A program made the translations under genes and the position numbers. From the NCBI GenBank assembly GCA_965277425.1, contig CBDICR010000006.1:434001-498000 (forward strand): 64,000 bases of DNA, read 5' to 3'. Source of the DNA: Poindextera sp965277425 (lineage in GTDB: Bacteria > Pseudomonadota > Alphaproteobacteria > Caulobacterales > Caulobacteraceae). Position 1 is the first letter of the stretch. Every line of letters begins with the position of its first letter. Below, piece by piece: positions 33,339-41,645 of this stretch. The notes below the pieces were generated by a model. The model did not search any database and was not told where the DNA came from. It was given only the letters and a program-made list of their open reading frames with translations.

Positions 33339-33851
33339 TTACTCATCTTCATTGCTCTCATCTCCTCCAGCGTCGTAGGCAAATGGAACGGCGTTATCCT
33401 TTGGCTCGGCACCTACGAAAGAAAGCCTTCTAGCTTCTTCGAGCAACGCTGTCCTTAGCATTCCCGATTCACCACACTCCTTCTTCATGAATTCAACCGC
33501 AATTACTTCTATATATGATCTTAACGCGCCGCTCTTTATGTCCTTCTTAACATAGGTCTTGGCTGTCTTTTTTGCGATCTCTTTAAAGGTCGCATAGCCC
33601 CATATCGCCAAGATCGCGACAACAACGCCAAATATTGTTATCAGAACTGCCACAGCCGTGAGCACTACCGTAATGAGATCTTGGTATTGCATCCCATTGG
33701 CTTTGAGCTGACCACCCCAGACCCGCGCATACACAGCGAAGGCAAGGAACGCTACGACTGCCCCGGCTACCGCCCCCGTGAGCAAGGGGCCAATGTTCCG
33801 GCCAAGCCAGCTTTCGGCTTCGTCTTCCAATGGCCCTACCTCGACATCCAA
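33339..33851 (-). CDS. Two-helix membrane protein of unknown function
   Basis: A 170-aa protein with two TM helices: PLLTGAVAGAVVAFLAFAVY (about 21-40) and VVLTAVAVLITIFGVVVAILA (about 62-83). The C-terminal half is cytoplasmic, with a basic stretch (KKTAKTYVKKDIK) and an acidic end (DAGGDESNEDE). No family recognised. Codon use is more AT-rich than neighbouring core genes, a sign of transfer. It is the first gene of the minus-strand unit leading into the ImmA/IrrE-like and beta-family genes. Confidence 0.75.
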   Translation of the reverse strand: MDVEVGPLEDEAESWLGRNIGPLLTGAVAGAVVAFLAFAVYARVWGGQLKANGMQYQDLITVVLTAVAVLITIFGVVVAILAIWGYATFKEIAKKTAKTYVKKDIKSGALRSYIEVIAVEFMKKECGESGMLRTALLEEARRLSFVGAEPKDNAVPFAYDAGGDESNEDE

Positions 33852-33932
33852 GAATCACCGCTGGGCGGTCATTATATCACAGATCCACCCATGTTCGCTA
33901 TTCGTTCTTAGGTCGCCATTGCTTCGCAGCCG

Positions 33933-34390
33933 CTAGTGAAAGTCCCGGGTCTTCAATCGGAGCGCGGTTGCACGGCCATCACTGGCCGGTCGCAGAGGGC
34001 CTGCCCTGGGATCTGGCGCTGACGGCCCGCGCGCGAACTCATCGCCCCGGCCATGCGGCAGCGGAAATGACGTCTCCCGACCTCCGAGGCTGGCGAGCGT
34101 CGCTGACAGATCGAGGAGCTTGTAGGCCACGACGTGAACGACGTCGCCCTCGCGCTGGATCCGACCGACGACCCCCAGCATCGACGCGGTCAACACCGTG
34201 CGCCGGTGCTTCTCATAAACCTGCTCCCAGACCACCAAGTTGGCCACGCCGGTCTCGTCCTCCAGCGTGATGAAGGTGACGTTCTTGGCCGGGCCGCCAG
34301 TTCGACCTGGGTGACGCCAGCAGCCTTCCGCGCCTCGACCATGGCGGCCACCACGGTCGCGTAGTCGGAGGTGAAGGCGGACTGGGCCAT
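33933..34390 (-). pseudogene. Chimeric remnant: XRE regulator start joined to DnaE2 end
   Basis: Reading from 34390, the first about 34 codons are the N-terminus of an XRE-type regulator (MAQSAFTSDYATVVAAMVEA, then RKAAGVTQVELAAR). At about 34290 the sequence switches, in another frame, to the C-terminal OB-fold end of an error-prone DNA polymerase DnaE2: KNVTFITLEDETGVANLVVW, RGDEFARGPSAPDPRAG, ending LKTRDFH at 33933. The two parts are out of frame. This is recombination debris, not a working gene. Confidence 0.75.
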
Positions 34391-34403
34391 GCCCTTCCGC
34401 TAC

Positions 34404-34433
34404 AACCCATTTTGGAATAGGCCGTTTTGGGTT
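34404..34433. promoter_or_regulatory. Imperfect inverted repeat between divergent XRE remnant and small membrane genes
   Basis: AACCCA (from 34404) and TGGGTT (to 34433) form an inverted pair around CCATTTTGG / CCGTTTTGG direct repeats. The location between a former XRE regulator and two small genes suggests an operator. Weak evidence from symmetry alone. Confidence 0.35.
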
Positions 34434-34481
34434 ATTGCGGCTTAGGCTATCGTGGGTTGTTGCAGGGGGGAGATGATCGAC

Positions 34482-34667
34482 ATGGACGAGGTACACACAC
34501 CGGCCGCGCGCATTCGACCGTGGATGGTCGCGACGGCGCTAGCCGTCCTTCTGGCGGTCCTGGCGATCATGTTCCGCTACGAGATGGTGCAGGGGCCAGG
34601 TTCGAACGTGACGCGCCTGGATCGCTGGACAGGGCAGAGCTGCATCTCCGGCACGGAGGGATGCTAG
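34482..34667 (+). CDS. Small single-helix membrane protein (61 aa)
   Basis: After a strong Shine-Dalgarno (GGGGGGAG, 8-9 nt upstream) the ATG at 34482 starts MDEVHTPAARIRPWMVA, then a TM helix (about 15-33, TALAVLLAVLAIMF) and a polar tail containing two Cys (SCISGTEGC). Probably an inner-membrane protein with a periplasmic tail. No family recognised. It directly abuts a second tiny membrane gene. Confidence 0.6.
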   Translation: MDEVHTPAARIRPWMVATALAVLLAVLAIMFRYEMVQGPGSNVTRLDRWTGQSCISGTEGC

Positions 34668-34796
34668 ATGGCGCCGCCCGACCCACCGACCCGCAACAAC
34701 GGCTACGGCCTCAAGCCGTGGATGATAGCCCCGCTCTTTCTCTTCCTGGCAGGCCTGGGCTGGATCATCGGGCTCCTGACGGCGCACGGGTCATAG
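34668..34796 (+). CDS. Small single-helix membrane protein (42 aa)
   Basis: Its ATG follows the stop of the previous gene with no gap (TAGATG), with GGAGGG about 8 nt before, so it is very likely translated with it. The product starts MAPPDPPTRNNGYGLKPWMI and continues as one hydrophobic helix (APLFLFLAGLGWIIGLL). The PWM(I/V)A start of the helix is shared with the upstream 61-aa protein, so the two may be related partners. Function unknown. Confidence 0.55.
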   Translation: MAPPDPPTRNNGYGLKPWMIAPLFLFLAGLGWIIGLLTAHGS

Positions 34797-34909
34797 GCAA
34801 CGCTAAATAGCGATCCGATCAGCGCCAAGGTCCGCTATGGGTGGATTTCGTTGAAGAAGGCTGTTTTCGGCGCGGCGACTGAGTGGAGCGAGTGGGTCTG
34901 CGGTGCGGC

Positions 34910-35770
34910 TCAGGCCATGGCCGGCGTGTTGAGCGGGATCAGCTTGGCGAGTTTGCGCAGGTTCTGGGCTGTCGCCGCGAGGAGGAACTCGTCTCGTGCG
35001 CCGTTGGGACCTCGGAGGCGTAGGCGATCCGGCTTCAGGATCCGTTTCAGGTGGGCGAACAACATCTCGACCTTCTTCCGCTCGCGCCTGGACGTGACGT
35101 AGGCGGCGGTCTTGGCGATGTCGCGGGCGAAGTCCCTGGCGCCTTCGTAGATCGAGCGAGTGACCTTGCGCGCCGGTGTGTTCGGGCAGCAGCGGCTCTT
35201 GAGGGTGCAAGCGTCGCAGTCGGCCTTGCTGGCGCGGTATCGGTATGTGTCGTCTCGCGGCGCACTGCTCCTGGGAGCTGACAAGGCGCGACGGTGGCGC
35301 AGCAAGACCTTCCCGCTCGGGCAGCGGTAGACGTCGCTCGCGTGATCATAGGTGAAGTCGCTGCGGGAGAAGGTCCCGTCCTCCCGTGTGGACTTGTCGA
35401 TCACCGGAATGTGCGGCTCGATGCCTTGCTCGTGCACCAGCCACTGCAGCATCTCGGCCGAACCATAGGCCGTGTCGGCGGCGAGCCGCTCCGGCCGCAG
35501 ATCGTACCGCTCGCGCACCCGCCCGATCATGGTCCGGGCGGCTGTAACCTCCGCCTGGCGCACGGCGGTCGACGGCTCGACGTCCACGATGACGGCGTGA
35601 TCCAGGTCGATCAGGTAGTTGGTGGGGTAGGCGAAGAAGGCCAGGCCCTTGTTGGCGCCGGTCCATCTGGACGCCGGATCGGCGGGCGAGATGAACTTGG
35701 GCGTGACCGGCGTCGCCGCGCCGAAGGCGGCGTCGTCCAACACCGCCAGATACTCGTCGATGGGCGTAGG
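34910..35770 (-). pseudogene. IS1182-family transposase, 3' fragment
   Basis: The C-terminal about 285 residues of an IS1182-type transposase: YLIDLDHAVIVDVE, TAYGSAEMLQWLV with a catalytic Asp, the Cys-rich insert (CDACTLKSRCCPN), and the terminal ERKKVEMLFAHLKR with the catalytic Glu. The N-terminal third is missing; the frame is lost near 35770, shortly before the GIY-YIG gene. A non-functional IS remnant. Confidence 0.82.
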
Positions 35771-35790
35771 CGGACTTCAGCGGACGGGCT

Positions 35791-36030
35791 ATGCAATACG
35801 TTTATATTCTTGAAAGTCTGGCCGAAGCCGACCGGTTCTACGTCGGAACCACCAGCGACCTGAAGGCGCGGCTCAAGACACACAACGGTCGGAAGGTCGC
35901 ACACACATCGAAATTCGCGCCATGGCGGATCAAGACCTACGTCGCCTTCTCCGACGAAGGCCAAGCATTTCAATTTGAACGATATCTGAAAAGCGCATCC
36001 GGGAGAGCCTTCGCCAAAAAGCGCCTGTAA
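35791..36030 (+). CDS. GIY-YIG domain protein
   Basis: A 79-aa protein made of one GIY-YIG nuclease domain: YVYILESLAEADRFYVGTT at the start, followed by the Arg helix (LKARLKTHN), WRIKTYVAF, and a conserved Glu (FERYLKSASGRAFAKKRL). Stand-alone proteins of this size are common in bacteria; role unknown. It forms the right end of the accessory stretch. Confidence 0.85.
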   Translation: MQYVYILESLAEADRFYVGTTSDLKARLKTHNGRKVAHTSKFAPWRIKTYVAFSDEGQAFQFERYLKSASGRAFAKKRL

Positions 36031-36148
36031 GCTGAGAAGGCCGGGTTGCGCCGCGTGTCGCCATTGAAATCCAGGGGCAATTTCCCGCAGTTAAGCATTC
36101 GACGGGCTAGCGTCAGTGCGCCCATCTCCCCAACTGAAAGGCTTGCCT

Positions 36149-36436
36149 ATGAGAATGCTTGTTTTGGCCGTCACCGCCGCGGCCCTGGTCGCCGGCGCCG
36201 CCAACGCCCAGGGCCACCCCGGCTGGGGTCGCGACATGGGCGGCGGCCACCATTGGGCCCAAGGCGAACGGATGGGCTATAACGACTGGCATAGCGCCGC
36301 GCCCGTCGACTATCGCGCGCATCATCTCCGCGCGCCGCCGCGCGGCTATGCGTGGCGCGAGTCGAACGGGCAGTACGTGCTGGCCGCCGTCGCCACCGGC
36401 GCGATCGCCTCCATCATCCTGGCCAGCGGCCACTGA
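36149..36436 (+). CDS. RcnB-like periplasmic protein
   Basis: A 95-aa exported protein. Signal peptide MRMLVLAVTAAALVAGAANAQ, then a His/Gly-rich part (GWGRDMGGGHHWAQGERM) and the RcnB-domain end: LRAPPRGYAWRESNGQYVLA followed by a hydrophobic tail (AAVATGAIASIILA). RcnB modulates nickel/cobalt efflux in E. coli; here no efflux gene is adjacent. The start at 36149 gives the signal peptide directly. Confidence 0.85.
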   Translation: MRMLVLAVTAAALVAGAANAQGHPGWGRDMGGGHHWAQGERMGYNDWHSAAPVDYRAHHLRAPPRGYAWRESNGQYVLAAVATGAIASIILASGH

Positions 36437-36458
36437 CCCTAAGCCGGCTGGGGCGCCT

Positions 36459-37433
36459 CTAAACCAGAGCGAGCCCCAGCCGGTCGATCTCGGCCATTTC
36501 GTCGTCGCCCAGGGGCCCGGCGGCCTCGGCGTCGAGCGCCTGATCGAGTTCGGCGCGGCTCTTCACCCCGAGCACCACCGTATCGACGCCCGGGATCGAC
36601 AGCGCATAGCGGTGGGCGACCAGGGCCGGATCTTCGCCCCAGCGCACGCATAGATCGCGGAAAGGTTGGGCGCGCTCATAGTCCCGGGCATCCGGGTGAT
36701 TCGCCGACAGCGGCCGATCGATCTTCGCGGTCAGGGCGCCGGCCTGGACGGCGCGGATGCCCATGACGCCCACCCCCCTGGCCTTGGCGGCGGCGAGACT
36801 CGTTCGCGGCGCGGCCGGCTCGGCGAATCGGCGCATGCCGCCGGCCGAATCCATCAGGTTGGCGACGATCTGCGCCACGCCCGGCGCCGGATCGTGGGCG
36901 ATGGCGTCCAGGACGCCGCGCGGCGCGCCGACGCCGGTTATGCCCCAGGCGCCGATCCGCCCTTGCGCCTTCAGCCGCTCGAAGGCCGGAACCACCTCGT
37001 CAACATAGAGCGACCAGCGGGTGGAGAAATCGTCCCGATGCGCGTCGCCGTGCGCATAGGCGTAGTCGTCCGGGGCGATGTTCGAATGCAGGAAATAGAG
37101 GTCGATCCGCTCAAGCCGCATGGCCGCCAGGCTGGCCGTGAGGGACGCCTCCAGCCGCGCCGCCGCCTCTCCACGCGGCGGCGAGCCCAGACCGCACTTG
37201 CTGGTGATCTTCACCCCGGCCGGAAGCGCGCCGTCGAAGGTCTCGCCGATGATTGCTTCGCAAACGCCATAGATGGGCGCGGTATCGATCAGGTCGATGC
37301 CGCCATCCATCGCGGCGCGCAGGGTGGCGGCGGATTCCTCGCGGCTGGTCGCCCCCCAGACCTGACCTATGCCCCCGCCGCCGAGCGTCAGGCGGCTGAC
37401 GGGACCGAGCGGACCAAGCGGAGCGGTCTTCAT
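36459..37433 (-). CDS. Aldo/keto reductase
   Basis: A 324-aa (beta/alpha)8 oxidoreductase. It has the GGGGIGQVWG loop after strand 1, IDLIDTAPIYG with the catalytic Asp and Tyr, DLYFLHSN, and VVLGVKSRAELDQAL near the NADPH-binding end. Start at 37433 chosen because the family begins there (MKTAPLGPLG). Substrate unknown. Divergent from the TonB receptor gene. Confidence 0.9.
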   Translation of the reverse strand: MKTAPLGPLGPVSRLTLGGGGIGQVWGATSREESAATLRAAMDGGIDLIDTAPIYGVCEAIIGETFDGALPAGVKITSKCGLGSPPRGEAAARLEASLTASLAAMRLERIDLYFLHSNIAPDDYAYAHGDAHRDDFSTRWSLYVDEVVPAFERLKAQGRIGAWGITGVGAPRGVLDAIAHDPAPGVAQIVANLMDSAGGMRRFAEPAAPRTSLAAAKARGVGVMGIRAVQAGALTAKIDRPLSANHPDARDYERAQPFRDLCVRWGEDPALVAHRYALSIPGVDTVVLGVKSRAELDQALDAEAAGPLGDDEMAEIDRLGLALV

Positions 37434-37688
37434 GGGCGTGGCCTCCAAATGAAGGGTTCGATCATAGCTATCGGCTTTTTGGAACGGGCGCAGTCCGCGA
37501 TGGTCGATCCGCCCCGACTGATGCAGATCGGGCACACCACGACGGCAAGCGGCTGGCCGGTTCACGCCGGCTTGATCCTGGCCGTCATTTTTCCATTGCA
37601 AATCAGATTTCCCGCAGATCACATGATGACGCATTGGTCAAAATCCCATCGCAAGTGTGGGTGAGGCCACAGCGGGGAGGTTACCAAT

Positions 37689-40391
37689 ATGAAGCGTGCA
37701 TTATTGCGCGGCGTTTCTGCCGCGACCTTGATTATTGTCGGAGGATTTTGGACATCGCAGGCTCTGGCGCAATCCGCGCCGCCCCCATCCGTCCCGCCGC
37801 CGGCCAACCCGTCGGCAGCGAATCCGGCGGATAACGGCCAGGTCGTCGTCACCGCCCAACGGCGCGCCCAGGCGATCGAACACGTGCCGGTGGCCGTGTC
37901 GGCCTTCACCTCGAAACAACGCGACCTGTTGGGAATTCAGACGACTCAACAGCTCAGCGACTTCACGCCGGGCCTGTCCTACTACGCCTCGAACGACCGC
38001 GCCTATATCCGCGGCATCGGGCGCAATACGGTTAGCTTGGCCACCGAGTCGGGCGTCGCGACCTATTACAACAACGTCTATTACGGCGCTAACGCGACGA
38101 TCGCCCAGCAGCACGACACCCTGTTCATCGGCCAGATCGAAGTCGACCGCGGGCCGCAGAACACCTTGCACGGCAGCAACGCCGACGGGGGCACGATCAA
38201 CTACATCTCGCAAAGGCCTACTCACACCTTCTACGCCGAAGGACGCGTCGGCGTAGAGAACTATGGCGAGACCTACGCCGAAGCGGTGGTTTCCGGGCCG
38301 ATAACCGACAATCTTCGCTTTCGGGTCGGTGGCAACTATTCTGATGAGACCGGTGGTTATTTCAATAACCTGATCGGCTCACGGGAGGGAGGCAACCTCG
38401 CCCAGGGGAACAACGGCAATAGCGAATATTTCGAAGCCCAACTGGACGGCAACTTCGGCGCAAATCTCGAAGGCTGGGCTATGTTCTCGGCCGGCGACTA
38501 TGACACCTCGTTCCACACGACCGCAAATACCGGGGTGATTGGCGATTTCGAATTTCTGAACACCTTTCCGCTGATTCCAAGCTCCAACTTCGGCCTCTGC
38601 GGCCTGCCGGGCCAAGCGACCGCCCTCGGCTGCGGCGCCTCCGGACAGACGGTCGTTCCGGGTAGCGCCGTGACCAGCCGCGTCGTGGCATCCCAGTTTC
38701 CAGGTAACAATCCCGCCAACGTCAACCTGCGCGACTTCATACAGCAGTATCATGACCAGAACCGGCAGACCCGCGACATCGCTTTTGCGACCAACTGGAC
38801 TTATCATTTTGCTGACGCGGATTTGAAGTACACCGGTGGCTATCAGCAATACTATTACGATTTGGACTTCGGCACCGGCCTCGATAGCGGCGTTACCCAG
38901 TATCAGATTGAAGGTCCACCCGGACTGGGCAATCTGACGATCAATCCACCGTCGCATACGAGCTTCGTCGAGGACGAACAATACTTCAGCAACGAAGTCA
39001 GCCTCAGCTCCACCACGGCAGGTCCGATCCAATGGATCACCGGGGCCTACTGGTACCACGAACACTATAATCAGCCCGTCAGCGCGGGTTGCGAACCCGG
39101 TCAGACTCAGTTGCAGCATCCCCTGTCCGGATTGGACTTTCTCGGGGGCGCGCTTGTGGCTGCGGCGCCGAACCCGCACTCATGCGCCTACAACGAGGAC
39201 GCCGACCTGAAATATGACTCCCTCGCCGGATACGGACAGGTCACTTGGCAGATCGATCCGCAGTGGAAGTTCGAAGCGGCTGCCCGCTACACTAACGACC
39301 ACAAGGACGGCTACGAACAATACAGGGTCATCGAGTTCGATGAGAGCGCTTTCGGCGGTCCCTTCGCCGGTGCGGCGACGCCAGCTCTCGACCTGACGCC
39401 GCTCGCGGTCAGCCCGATCAATGCGGCGACCGGCAAGCCCTATCCCGGCACCAACCCGGGACAGTACGACACAGCCACGGGCTACGAGGTGCGCAACGTC
39501 GGCGGCGTCTGGAGCGCGGTCACTGGTGAGGCGACCCTCACCTGGCAGCCCGATTCGGAGACTCTGGCCTATGCGAAATACAGCCGTGGCTACAAGACCG
39601 GCGGCTTCAACGTCGGCACGGTCGCGGCCGCCCCGGAAACACAACCCGAATACGTCGACTCCATCGAGGGTGGTGTAAAAAAGTCGATAGGGTCGCAATT
39701 TCAGTTCAACGGTGCGGCCTTCTTCTACAACTACCAGAACGATCAGCAGCCTCTGAACGTCCAGAACCCCGCTTCTGGCACCACGACCGCTATAATCTAC
39801 AACATCCCGTCGGTGCACACCTACGGGGTGGAGTTGGAAGCGATCTGGCACCCGATCGAGCCGTTGGTGATCAATGCTCAATACAGCTATCTGAGCGCGA
39901 AGGTCTACAACTCGGGCGGCATCTGCGTCGAGAACACGCTCGATCCATTGGCCATTCTACCCGGCTCCAAGACGGCAGGCTGCAACGAAACCGGAGCGGT
40001 CAAGGTCGTCAACCTGGTCGGCTCGACCTTGCCGGAATCGCCGCCCAACAAGGTGTCGGTAAACGCGCTCTATACGTTCACCTTTGACCCCGGAAAGCTC
40101 ACCCTATCCGCGTCATATGTCTGGAAAGACAAGACCTACGGGGTGATTTTCAACAACCCGCAAAACCTTGCGCCAGCCTATTCACAGGTCAATCTTCGGG
40201 CCGAGTGGGACGATGCAAAAAACCGCTATAATCTCAGCTTCTTTGTCGACAACCTGTTCAACACGACAGGTTATGACGTTGTTGAAGGATACAATCTGGC
40301 TCCCGCGGGGTCGCCTTACGACATCTACACCTCGAAAAGCCTCACCTTCCCGATTACGTTCGGCGGCGAGCTGCAATTCCGCTTCCAATAG
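37689..40391 (+). CDS. TonB-dependent receptor (900 aa)
   Basis: A full-length outer-membrane receptor. It has a signal peptide (MKRALLRGVSAATLIIVGGF, cleavage near ALAQS), a Pro-rich linker, a TonB box-like VVVTAQRRAQ, a plug domain with YIRGIGRNTVSL and IEVDRGPQNTLHGSNADGGTI, and a 22-strand type barrel ending in GGELQFRFQ with a terminal aromatic residue. It belongs to the large Caulobacterales/sphingomonad receptor group; the ligand cannot be named. GGGGAGG gives a strong SD before the ATG. A clear terminator follows. Confidence 0.93.
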   Translation: MKRALLRGVSAATLIIVGGFWTSQALAQSAPPPSVPPPANPSAANPADNGQVVVTAQRRAQAIEHVPVAVSAFTSKQRDLLGIQTTQQLSDFTPGLSYYASNDRAYIRGIGRNTVSLATESGVATYYNNVYYGANATIAQQHDTLFIGQIEVDRGPQNTLHGSNADGGTINYISQRPTHTFYAEGRVGVENYGETYAEAVVSGPITDNLRFRVGGNYSDETGGYFNNLIGSREGGNLAQGNNGNSEYFEAQLDGNFGANLEGWAMFSAGDYDTSFHTTANTGVIGDFEFLNTFPLIPSSNFGLCGLPGQATALGCGASGQTVVPGSAVTSRVVASQFPGNNPANVNLRDFIQQYHDQNRQTRDIAFATNWTYHFADADLKYTGGYQQYYYDLDFGTGLDSGVTQYQIEGPPGLGNLTINPPSHTSFVEDEQYFSNEVSLSSTTAGPIQWITGAYWYHEHYNQPVSAGCEPGQTQLQHPLSGLDFLGGALVAAAPNPHSCAYNEDADLKYDSLAGYGQVTWQIDPQWKFEAAARYTNDHKDGYEQYRVIEFDESAFGGPFAGAATPALDLTPLAVSPINAATGKPYPGTNPGQYDTATGYEVRNVGGVWSAVTGEATLTWQPDSETLAYAKYSRGYKTGGFNVGTVAAAPETQPEYVDSIEGGVKKSIGSQFQFNGAAFFYNYQNDQQPLNVQNPASGTTTAIIYNIPSVHTYGVELEAIWHPIEPLVINAQYSYLSAKVYNSGGICVENTLDPLAILPGSKTAGCNETGAVKVVNLVGSTLPESPPNKVSVNALYTFTFDPGKLTLSASYVWKDKTYGVIFNNPQNLAPAYSQVNLRAEWDDAKNRYNLSFFVDNLFNTTGYDVVEGYNLAPAGSPYDIYTSKSLTFPITFGGELQFRFQ

Positions 40392-40438
40392 CGATCCAGC
40401 CTCGCGTCGGCTCTCTTGGCGCGGCTGAAATATGGCTG

Positions 40439-40479
40439 TCGGGCCGGACGATGAAAGTCGTCCGGCCCGAACTCTTTTT
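40439..40479 (+). terminator. Rho-independent terminator after the TonB receptor gene
   Basis: A perfect 13-bp stem, TCGGGCCGGACGA (40439-40451) and TCGTCCGGCCCGA (40458-40470), with loop TGAAAG, followed by ACTCTTTTT. This is a textbook intrinsic terminator for the plus strand; it also separates the convergent bioB gene. Confidence 0.9.
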
Positions 40480-40496
40480 GTGAAGTCCCCGGCCCG

Positions 40497-41486
40497 CTAA
40501 TTCGCCAAGCTTGGCTGCGTCTCCATCTGCATCGGCCCCATGCCGAGGTCGGCGAGCAGGCGCGTATCCTCGTCCTGCCCCGGCAGAGCAGTAGTCAGGA
40601 GCTTGCCGCCGATGAACATCGAATTGGCGCCGGCCAGGAAGCACAGCGCCTGCAGTTCGCGGCTCATGCCGTCGCGGCCGGCGGAAAGCCGCACCACCGA
40701 CTTGGGGCAGACGATCCGCGCCACCGCGACCGTGCGCACGAATTCCAGCCCGTCCAGGGGCGGGCTGGCGCCCAGCGGCGTTCCGGGGATCGGCACCAGG
40801 GCGTTGACGGGCAGGGATTGCGGATGGGCCGGAAGCGTCGCCAGGGCGTGCAGCAGGCCGGCGCGCGCCTGACGGCTCTCGCCCATGCCGACGATGCCGC
40901 CGCAGCAGACGCTCATTCCCGCCGCGCGGACGTGATCGAGGGTGTCCAGCCGGTCCTGATAGGTGCGGGTGGTTATCACCCGGGCGTAATCTTCCGGCGC
41001 GGTGTCCAGGTTGTGATTGTAATAGTCCAGGCCGGCCGTGCGCAGGGCCACGGCCTGGTGCGGCTCCAGCATGCCCAGGGTGGCGCAGGTCTCGAGGCCC
41101 AGCGCCTTGACGCCGGCGATCATGGCTTCCAGCCTGGGCAGATCGCGGTCCTTCAGATCGCGCCAGGCGGCGCCCATGCAGAAGCGCTGCGCGCCGCCGG
41201 CCTTGGCCTGGAGGGCCTGGGCGATGACCGCCTCCGGCTCCATCAACCGGGTCGCCTTCAGGCCGGTGTCGAAATGCGCCGACTGGCTGCAATAGCCGCA
41301 ATCCTCGACGCAGCCGCCGGTCTTCACCGAGAGCAGCTGCGACAACTGGATTTCCGTCGGCTCGAACCAGGCGCGGTGAACGCCCGCCGCCATGAAGACA
41401 AGCTCGGCGAAGGGCAGGTCGAACAGGGCTTCGACCTCGCCTCGGGTCCAGTCGTTGCGCGGCTCTGCGATGTCGGCTGACGTCAT
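40497..41486 (-). CDS. bioB: Biotin synthase
   Basis: A 329-aa radical SAM enzyme. The 4Fe-4S motif CVEDCGYCSQSAHF has Cys at about 59, 63 and 66. Further family marks are RFCMGAAWRDLKDRD, the YNHNLDTAPE motif, CCGGIVGMGES, LVPIPGTPLG and FLAGANSMFIGGKLL. It inserts sulfur into dethiobiotin. No other bio genes are adjacent. It is convergent with the TonB receptor gene across a terminator. Confidence 0.96.
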   Translation of the reverse strand: MTSADIAEPRNDWTRGEVEALFDLPFAELVFMAAGVHRAWFEPTEIQLSQLLSVKTGGCVEDCGYCSQSAHFDTGLKATRLMEPEAVIAQALQAKAGGAQRFCMGAAWRDLKDRDLPRLEAMIAGVKALGLETCATLGMLEPHQAVALRTAGLDYYNHNLDTAPEDYARVITTRTYQDRLDTLDHVRAAGMSVCCGGIVGMGESRQARAGLLHALATLPAHPQSLPVNALVPIPGTPLGASPPLDGLEFVRTVAVARIVCPKSVVRLSAGRDGMSRELQALCFLAGANSMFIGGKLLTTALPGQDEDTRLLADLGMGPMQMETQPSLAN

Positions 41487-41645
41487 GGGTCTGGCGCGGT
41501 CCTCTGTTGGGGTGCGATCAATCAGGGCCGGCCTATCACATCGGCTCGCGATTGACCCACACCGGCGAGCAAAATCGCCTCACGGTTCAAGGCCGGCGCT
41601 TTTTCCGTTAGAGACAGGGCCCGCCGCTCAGATTCAGGGAAGAGG

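Noticed and set aside
29590..36100. A right-hand attachment site (repeat of the tRNA-Leu 3' end) for the island
   Set aside because: No second copy of the tRNA 3' segment was found in the window by eye.
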